Positions 56,691 through 64,000 of a stretch of DNA of 64,000 bases are shown one piece after another. Every line of letters starts with the position of its first letter. The stretch's first letter is position 1. A program made the translations under genes and the position numbers. Location: contig CM020510.1 of NCBI GenBank assembly GCA_009823395.1, positions 1,793,773 through 1,857,772 on the forward strand. The letters run 5' to 3'. Origin of the DNA: Thamnaconus septentrionalis (taxonomy: Eukaryota; Chordata; Actinopteri; Tetraodontiformes; Monacanthidae). The notes under the pieces are model-generated. The model saw only the letters and a list, made by a program, of their open reading frames with translations. It had not been told where the DNA came from and did no database searches.

Positions 56691-57822
56691 GTGTCCACGC
56701 CTTTGTCTCCTCGGAACTGCTGTAACGCAGCGGGATCTCAGTGGGATCCTGAGCAAGAGCACCCAGAAATGCCAAGACATGCGGACACGGTGCTGCTGGG
56801 ATCCTGCAGTGTGTAAACATGAACATCTGAGAGCCCAACAGGCAGTAGATGGTTTTGAAAAGAGTCCTAAAAAAGTCAAGTTCAGTTATGTCCAGTTGAT
56901 TCCTCGCTGGGTTACTTCCTGTTTCACTTTGGACTGTTTTGGATGTTTTTCCTTTGGTGTTTGTGTATCGTACCTCAGTGAAAGTTCAGCGTGTTCTCAG
57001 CAGACTGAGGGGCCTCGGTGCTTCACAACCTGCAGCAGCCTCTGAGAAGCCCCTCCAGTGCTGCACTGCGCTGTGTTGGGTAAACGCCTCAGTGTCTCCC
57101 TCTCACACCTGACAGCCAACATCGGGCTCTGACATGAACTTGTACAAGACATTACAAATATTGAACAAAGGTTTTAACTCCCATTTTACCTCGCATGTCA
57201 CGGAGCTGCTGGATAGAGCGGGGGAACATATGGGGCTCCGCCTCCCCGCTGACCTTGAAGCAGTCAAGTTCAGCTCCTGTTTGTGTTCTCTCTCAGGAGC
57301 GTGGCACACTCAGTCAGAGGGCAAACTAAAATTAGAATTTAGATTAGACACTTTACTGCCGTCGCAACAATTCTGTTGCGAATATCTCGGCCCACCAGCA
57401 AGACAGGCAATAAACAACAGGCGTAAAAGAAATGTAAGACATAAAAAAAAAACTGCTCATAATCCTACATAAAAAAAAAAAAAACTTGTGCTCAGGAGGA
57501 GGACGCAGCCAAACAAACATAAAACATTTCATTTGAAAATCTCTGACGGCAGCTGCAACAGTAAAGCCCGAGCAGCAGTGGAGTGTAGCAGTGAAGATGT
57601 GAAATGCAAAAGTGTCGCCTCTCCGTGCAGGAGACTCCCAGTTCTGGAGAAGAAGCGGTTCCTCGGGTTCCTCTAGTCTGATTTTAATGCTTGTGAGTCC
57701 AGAAATAAAAAAAAAATGAAAAAAAATCAAACAGGTGGCATCTGTGGTAACGTCGCTGGCTTCCTTCTGGAGTGAGAGCAACGGGTGGGACCTGTGAGTG
57801 GACCTCCAACATTCCTCTGGAC
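56691..57822. other. Unique non-coding sequence
   Basis: No gene recognised. The 57370-57500 part contains A runs. Confidence 0.4.
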
Positions 57823-58204
57823 CAGGGGTGTCAAACTCATTTTGGTCCACAGGCCACATCGAGGAAAATCTCTTCCCAAGCGGGCCGGACCGGTAGAATC
57901 ATGGTATGGTGATAATAACGCAAAAATCACAACAACTTCCAGTTGTTTTTTATTTGTTTTACTTTGTTCGTGTTCTTTGAGCACTCTGCAGTCTGCATCA
58001 GTGTTGCCAACTCCTCAGTAAGGAAAGTCGCTATTGGCTGTCCTGAAAGTCGCCAAATGATGTCATCGTCTAATTTGCATAATTGACAATATGCACTTGA
58101 TGGCAACGTAATAACAGCACGAAAAGTTGCTAGATTTGTCGCTAGTCGCTTTTGACAAAAAAAAAAAAGTCTGTATTGGGAGAATAGCGACTTTTTGAGG
58201 GGAG
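57823..58204 (+). mobile_element. CAGGGGTGTCAAACTC element with nested insertion (copy 2)
   Basis: Same left end and same interior as 16333 (GGTCCACAGGCCACATCGAG). The nested CAGTGTTGCCAACTCCT element begins at 57999, after GTCTGCAT, at the same host position as in copy 1. It also carries an extra TGCACTTGATGGCAACG segment (58092-58108) missing from copy 1. The right part is truncated near 58204 before a GT run. Confidence 0.65.
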
Positions 58205-58992
58205 AAAGTCGCCAAGATGGTGTGTGTGTGTGTGTGTGTGTGTGTGTAGTGGGCTACTTCTCACTCTCCTCATTACTCTGGTAATGGGACAAAGATGTAA
58301 CTTTTTTTTTTTTTTTTTTGGGAAGTTCTGAGACAGGGCAGTGGATGGGGATGAGTGCAGCCGTGTGCTGCCAGGGTGCAAATGAGTAATTCAGAAAGAG
58401 AAGGTGATGGTGCCAAGTGTCCGACAGGAGTACTGCACGGTGCTGGAAGACGAGGAGAGCAGAGGGAGTGAAGGATGGGAGGGTGGGAAAGGCAGAGAAG
58501 AGCCAACTCAGGGCCTCAGGCTGGATTATATTGACGCTAATGAGCGGAAATTCACCAAGGGTTTGGCAACCACAGATTAGAGTTGGGTTTTTTTTTTTTA
58601 CATTTATTTCTTGGCAACTAAACTGCATTAAATTACTTATTTGAGAGACCAAAGGGACGTTCATCGCAGGCTTTATGTAAAAACGAAAGAAACAAACAAA
58701 TAAAATCTCACTTTAAGCCTCTGCCCATCAGCTCCAACAATGATCATCACAATCATCGACGTTGACCCGTCGTCATTGAGTAGTCAGTCAGTGGGGAACC
58801 ACACAGATCCTCCGGCCCAGTTGAGCAACCTTTACTTTAAGGATCTGGGAATGTTGGACAAGATAAAAGGCTGTCTTCTCTCCAGAATCGATCGTTTTCT
58901 CCACCACTGCACCCCTTCAAGCACCACTCTGAGAAAACAAGTGATTATTGGGTAAAGTGGAAGATTTGCTTTCAGGCTACGCCTGTCAGTCG
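58205..58992. other. Non-coding sequence with a GT run
   Basis: GT run at 58220-58247 and T19 at 58301-58319. No gene recognised. Confidence 0.4.
58220..58247. repeat. (GT)14 microsatellite
   Basis: Uninterrupted GT run. Confidence 0.95.
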
Positions 58993-59550
58993 CTGTGTTT
59001 CCATGTTGCCCTAGAACTGTGCAAAAGCTAAATATGGCCATAATAAAACCTGGTGATTTGAAACAGCCCAACTTGGAAAAACCTCTCAGATATGGCTGAA
59101 AGATTCTGAGGCTCTCATCAGGTGTTTTTTTTTCACACGGATCCATACAGAGGAACATCGCAAAAGTCTCATGGAAAGACTTTTTTGGCATTGACACGGC
59201 AGCGGAGGTGACGTACGGGGGTCACGTGACCAATTCACCGACCAGTGAAAATGGCCCGTTATGATTGGACGGAGGAGGAGACGCAATATTTTTTTTTTTT
59301 TTTACAAAGTCATCAAAGAGAAAAATAGAACAAGCGTTCTGGACAGCAAACAACGTGGAAGTGCAGATTTATAGGGCTCAATGTTCTGTCCCTCCATCCT
59401 CCTCACGGTGGCGTCCCACTGGAGCAGATTTGACCACAATTACAGCTCGTGCGCTTCATTCACACCTGCAAATCACAATCGTCCTTTGTTGGAATTTTTA
59501 GAAATATGGCTTTTATTTTGTGAAAAAAAAACTGTCGTGGAAACGCAGCT
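58993..59550 (+). mobile_element. AGCTGCG-ended element, longest copy (b9)
   Basis: Left end GCTGTGTTTCCATG, right end CGTGGAAACGCAGCT, inverted. This is the longest family member in the window (about 558 bp). It retains the ATATGGCCATAATAAAACC and GGAAAAACCTCTCAGATATG blocks on the left, the TGGTCACGTGACC-type block centrally, and the Myb/SANT-like frame from 59251. No clear target duplication is visible at this copy. Confidence 0.8.
59251..59359 (+). pseudogene. Myb/SANT-like (trihelix-type) ORF remnant
   Basis: ATG at 59251 opens MARYDWTEEETQY, then a T14 run (59290-59303) disrupts the frame. After a shift the sequence continues VIKEKN, TSVLDSKQ and ADL. The W-T-E-E-E-T spacing followed by IKEKN...LDSKQ is how many Myb/SANT-like DNA-binding proteins begin, including the accessory protein of PIF/Harbinger transposons. 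The same start region is kept in other copies (MVRYDWTEEE on the minus strand at 17100-17508; traces at 22710 and 61843). It is broken and non-functional. Confidence 0.55.
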
Positions 59551-61120
59551 CCAGACTGTTTCCATTCAGCGGTATTTCGTACACATGCACAAACACACTG
59601 CAATGTTCTGACCCCTCCCAGTGGGAGTGGAGCTCAGCGAATGACGTTGACGCCTAACGAGCCGGACTTCCTGCTCGACGTCCAACAGTTTGCTCAGACC
59701 TCACCTACCAAATTCTACAAAGCGCTGCCAGCTGCATTTTGTACACATTTAAATAAATAAATGGAGGTGTTGTCAACCAGATGACGGTATTGGGGTTAAT
59801 TATGTCGGGGTTTGTAAAACATGCCCTGGCTGCCTACTAAAATTTGAAGACAAAAGTTCAAGTTGTGTGTTATTAGACTTGACAGCAGCTTTTGGCAGCC
59901 TTCCCAGACAGCCATCTGCCTGGAAACATGTACCTGTCCATGGTTTGCTGGTGATGATGGATGCTTCTTCCACTTGGGTGGAAAAACCTCCCAACTTTTT
60001 CCACATATTACATTTCCACCTGGCTGGTATTTCCATCGTCCTGCAGGTTCTCACCTGACAGACTGACTCTCGTTTCCGTCTCCCTGCAGACTCTGGGAGG
60101 CTGCAGACCTTGTCCAAAGGAAGAAGCAGATAACATTTTATGATCTAATAGGCAGGCCCAAGTAAGCTGTTTGGCAGCGTGACAGGTGGAGGCTGCTCTG
60201 GTACGTTGCTTCAGCAAAAAACATTGCCAGTAAAGGCGGAGAAAACAGCTGAGGAAGAAAAGAGGACACGCTTTATTTGTTTGTGGGTCTTTTTTCAAAG
60301 AAAGCTATTTTTTGAAAACAATGAATAGAATGAATGGAAGGTATTCTATCTCCATGAAACATCCGCTGATGGTGGAAATGATGATGTTACGTAACTCATA
60401 AAAGACTTCAAAGGGGAAAAACAGGCAAGACTTAACTTAAAAATGCATCGCCGGGAGAGAAATGTGGCCAATGTGACTGCGATGAGGGATCAGGGTCAGA
60501 GGAACTGGCACCGTGAGCAGGTGCTGGCTTGACAGACGGAAAGAGAGGAGACGTCATCTGGGAAGTGGGTGATTGACGGGGGAAGATGAAGGGGATCGGG
60601 GGCGGGGGGTATCATGAAAGAGAGAATAACAGGGAAATAAGAGGAAATCCCAGCGAGAGCAGAAGAGAAAACAAATGAGAGGCTGACAGACAGCAGCTCT
60701 CAAGTGAACAGAGCGGAATAAGAGGGAAGATCTGGCACATTAGTCATGTACATTTTATATAATGTATAGGGCAGCTGTTGTTTTGTTCCCGAATGCATAA
60801 TCAATACGTACACGTGTGACATTTGAAGTCATTCCTCCGTGATGAGAGATGGATGCGCATGAGGAACATCCGTGCTCCTAAGCTCTTCACAGTCGCACAA
60901 CAACAGCGGCGGCCACATGAAGTCATTATGTTTGTTTAGTTTGGATGTTGCGGCGTTTTTTGCCTGTACTAGGAGAACAGATGATCCCTTGTTAGTGCAG
61001 CTTCTGCATGAGGAAGGTTGCATCTCTACTCCCTAGGAAGACTGTGTAGACAACACACATTCCAACTCTGGCCAGTAACTTTCCCATCCCTGCACCTTCT
61101 GTGTTACAATTGTCTCTTTG
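59551..61120. other. Unique non-coding sequence
   Basis: No gene recognised. The segment at 60875-60944 is repeated at 63497-63563. Confidence 0.4.
60875..60944. repeat. Short duplicated segment (pair with 63497-63563)
   Basis: AGCTCTTCACAGTCGCACAA then CAACAGC(G/A)GC(G/A)GCCA and AAGTCATTAT are shared with 63497-63563 over about 70 bp. The family is unknown. Confidence 0.75.
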
Positions 61121-61717
61121 GGTGAATTCCAATTCCTCCCTCAAGTGCTGTCCCGATTCTCAGAAGGTCAAGTTGAGGGACTGGATCGCCCTCAGTATTG
61201 AGATTCTCCGGCACCACCCTTGGCAGTAAGGGCTACCCAGAAGGCATTGCGTATTTTCGCCAAGACATCTTCGAAAAATGGCGATGAAAAAAGTGAGCTA
61301 CAAATGGAAGTGTTTTCTTAGTTAATAAAGATATAAATATTACCAAACCATTTTATTGTCTTAGTTCAATACTTTTTTTTTATGGATTATTGACATCGTT
61401 GTTGTGTAACATTTTTTTTTTTTTTACTACGATGTTTGTCACGGATGTTTGTCAGTATACCCGGTTGTGTAGCGACGGAGGTCTTTTTTTCCTCGTCATC
61501 TTTTCTGTCTCCTTCTTCTTACTTGTATCGTCTTCTTGACAGACTGGACGTAGCTTTGCGTAAGGCCGCCCCACAGAAGACGTAACTGCACTTAAGGGTG
61601 TCCCATTTCTAAGTCACAAGATAGCCCTGACACTTATTTTTGAGGGCCAAAGATTGAGGGCCAAAGATTGAGGGCTAAGGGCGAGGGTTGAGGTTGAGGA
61701 GTTGAGGGAGGAACTGG
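61121..61717 (-). mobile_element. GGAATT-ended DNA transposon, copy C
   Basis: Left end GGTGAATTCCAATTCCTCCC; right end GAGGGAGGAACTGGAATT, terminal bases eroded. A 13-bp direct repeat AATTGTCTCTTTG flanks it (61108-61120 and 61718-61730). The part GTCTCTTT plausibly includes an 8-bp target duplication, the rest overlapping the terminal AATT. Interior parts are collinear with copies A and B. The minus-strand acidic ORF tail is decayed in this copy. Confidence 0.75.
61177..61287 (+). pseudogene. Second ORF remnant of the GGAATT element
   Basis: Frame GTGSPSVLRFSGTTLGS then KGYPEGIAYFRQDIFEKWR and a stop, followed 37 bp later by AATAAA (61324). The same frame is seen on the minus strand of copy B (VSPSILRFSSTTLGS, KGYPEGIVYFRQNIFEK) and, in part, at the start of copy A. 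It converges on the acidic-tail ORF. Product unknown. Confidence 0.4.
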
Positions 61718-61730
61718 AATTGTCTCTTTG

Positions 61731-62751
61731 TCTTCCTTATATGTAATGTGCCTGATGACGAGGACCCGTGGGTTATAAGGAGGTGATGTTCTGACTATCC
61801 TCAGAGAAAAATAATCAAAGATTTCGAGAAAAATCCTTCCTAAGCCGTCCAATCAGAACGCGCCATTTTCATGGAAACGCAGCTACAGTCAACTGCAAAC
61901 ACAGCCAAAATGAGTGCGTACAATAAGGCCTGACTAGCATTGCAACGTCAACGAGGAAAGACGGATGAAAGAGGACAAGAAGCTGCTGAAAGTAAGATGA
62001 CAGTCGACATGATGATGGAGTGGGGCGCCGCTAGCCAGACGCTGAACTGAACGTGAAGAAGAGTTCATCATCAGTCAACGTCCCCTAGCTAATGACCAGC
62101 GTATCTTCTGGCTAATTGTGAAGACATTAATCCAATGAAAATGTAACACGTATGTAAAGGCCACAGCCGACGCTTCCACCTGATCCATCATCACGTGCAA
62201 GTTGGCCGGCAGACGGCAGCGATGTCGCTCGGCTTGCAGGACAGGAAGTCTCTGATCAAGAACTTCCCAGGAATTCTGCGCTGGAGTTTCTCTCCTGAGG
62301 AATGAAATGTCCTTGCCAGAGTGCGGCTTTCTTCTGCTTCTTGAGCCCTGGAGAGAAGAAATGCCTCTGTTCTTGCAGGGAATGGGTCTGTGCTTAGGGA
62401 GATGAAGGCGTAGCCGCGCCAGAGTGGGATTTGAGTGTCGCGAGTGTGAAAACTCCCGGAGTAACGACGCCTCTGTCCCGCTGGAAGGACAGAGCAGCAC
62501 GAGAACGTGTGTAGAAGTGGAGCTTTCAGATGTGTCAAACTTGGGCAAGTGAAGAAGACAGGGTTGATGTGTAGCTGAGGTCTCTCTGGTTCACTCCACT
62601 TGGCTTCCCGTCGTTCCCTCCATTCACTCCTCTGTGGCTCTCAACATTTGTATCCATCTCTGTTTGCCGTCTCCATCCCTCCAATCACTGCTCTGCCTTC
62701 ATCTTTTACAATCCAATTCTCCCCCACACACACCTGCTGCCTTCTAACTAA
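61731..62751. other. Non-coding sequence
   Basis: A short AGCTGCG-family fragment is at 61843-61883. The minus-strand frames at 62075-62548 are open but unrecognised. No gene is called. Confidence 0.4.
61843..61883 (-). mobile_element. AGCTGCG-ended element, tiny deletion derivative (b10)
   Basis: GTCCAATCAGAACGCGCCAT is joined directly to the terminal ATGGAAACGCAGCT. On the minus strand this is ATGGCGCGTTCTGATTGGAC, the start of the Myb/SANT-like frame. Confidence 0.6.
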
Positions 62752-63239
<488 letters not shown>

Positions 63240-63302
63240 AAAAGTCAAGTAATAAAGTTTGACGGGAGCCGACCATCTACATCCTCACCTCCATTGTCGT
63301 TA

Positions 63303-63304
<2 letters not shown>

Positions 63305-63350
<46 letters not shown>
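63305..63350. repeat. (GT)23 microsatellite
   Basis: Uninterrupted GT run. Confidence 0.95.
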
Positions 63351-63351
<1 letters not shown>

Positions 63352-63496
63352 AACGGTATCAATTACCGACACTTCAATGCAGTGTCAGTCCACCACATCC
63401 CAATGACAAACTACACACAAACTCACACTGTGGCCTAGTTATGAATCATAGCCTGCCCCAGTGTGTGTGTGTCTGTGTGTGTGTGTTTGCACTCAT

Positions 63497-63563
63497 ACTC
63501 CTAGCTCTTCACAGTCGCACAACAACAGCAGCAGCCATATAAAGTCATTATTTTGTGTAGTTT
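63497..63563. repeat. Short duplicated segment (pair with 60875-60944)
   Basis: Direct-orientation duplicate of 60875-60944 with a few substitutions. Confidence 0.75.
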
Positions 63564-64000
63564 GTCATTCCGTGCTTAGTGCAATAATACATTTTTGCAT
63601 AATCTTCAAATTTATGTAGAAATTGCACTCACTTAAGCTGCTCCCTCCTCTTACTGTTGACTTTACTAAGTGCTCAGGGGGTTTGCACAAATAATTGATG
63701 TACTTTTTTAATTTACGTCTTGGACGGGAAGGCAAAAAGCAGAGACTCATTGTAGTTTTGTCCAGTACAAACAACAATTCAACGAGTTTCACCTACTGAA
63801 CACGTGAAATATTCATGTCCACAAAATGCAATTGCGTCTTTGTGAGTTGTTCACTTTGCGTCTTTCACTGTGAAAATCACATGATTTTCCCTCTTTGGTT
63901 TTGATTTCCCATCACTTGGTTTCTGGACTTCCTGCCGCAGTGAATTTCCACTGGAAGTGTCAACATGTTGTTCCTGTTCTTCAGAGTCTCATGGTGGAAG

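Overview
The window looks like a gene-poor stretch of nuclear DNA from a ray-finned (teleost) fish. No operons, ribosome-binding sites or long uninterrupted reading frames occur. The sequence is low in GC overall. It is dense in CA/GT, CT, AAT and AAC microsatellites and carries many small non-autonomous transposons of kinds common in teleosts: Tc1-like, hAT-like and other inverted-repeat elements, an LTR remnant, and LINE-type 3' tails. I could not support a single intact protein-coding gene, tRNA or rRNA. The longest open frames are repeat translations (poly-L/S, R/E, C/V, T/H) or unrecognised non-coding frames. The species cannot be fixed from what I see.

Layout. Positions 1-5,400 are mostly unique non-coding sequence with one repeat copy (2123-2621) and several microsatellites. 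A decayed Tc1-like transposon lies at 5480-6240 and a long foldback element at 7185-7777. From 10 to 23 kb there is a cluster of mobile DNA: a fragment of a GTGTTG-type element, two copies of a Tc1-end MITE, a terminal-repeat MITE at 14634-15247, a nested hAT pair at 16333-16744, a 409-bp AGCTGCG-ended element at 17100-17508, a solo LTR at 19802-20121, and a hAT inserted inside another element at 21346-22099. From 23 to 34 kb the sequence is mainly unique, interrupted by a hierarchical minisatellite (26382-26815), a GTGTTG-type element and a rearranged repeat carrying three telomere-type units. A CpG-rich stretch at about 34395-35580 is the best promoter or CpG-island candidate. From 36 to 44 kb there are CTG, GT, CA, GAT and AAT tracts and further MITE copies. 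From 44 to 64 kb there are more copies of the same families, a full hAT-like element with a perfect 8-bp target duplication (49744-50389), and a (TC)n array of about 485 bp (62752-63236).

The most informative biology is insertion history. In one place a hAT-like element sits inside an AGCTGCG element and its target duplication can be read off. In another, a small hAT-like element with a perfect 8-bp duplication sits at the same site in two separated copies of a second repeat, so the pair probably spread as a composite. Two families keep recognisable protein remnants. One has two convergent reading-frame ends with poly(A) signals. The other has a decayed Myb/SANT-like N-terminus. No evidence of a novel functional system was found.

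Family assignments rest on my reading of termini, target duplications and internal similarity. They were not confirmed by a database search.
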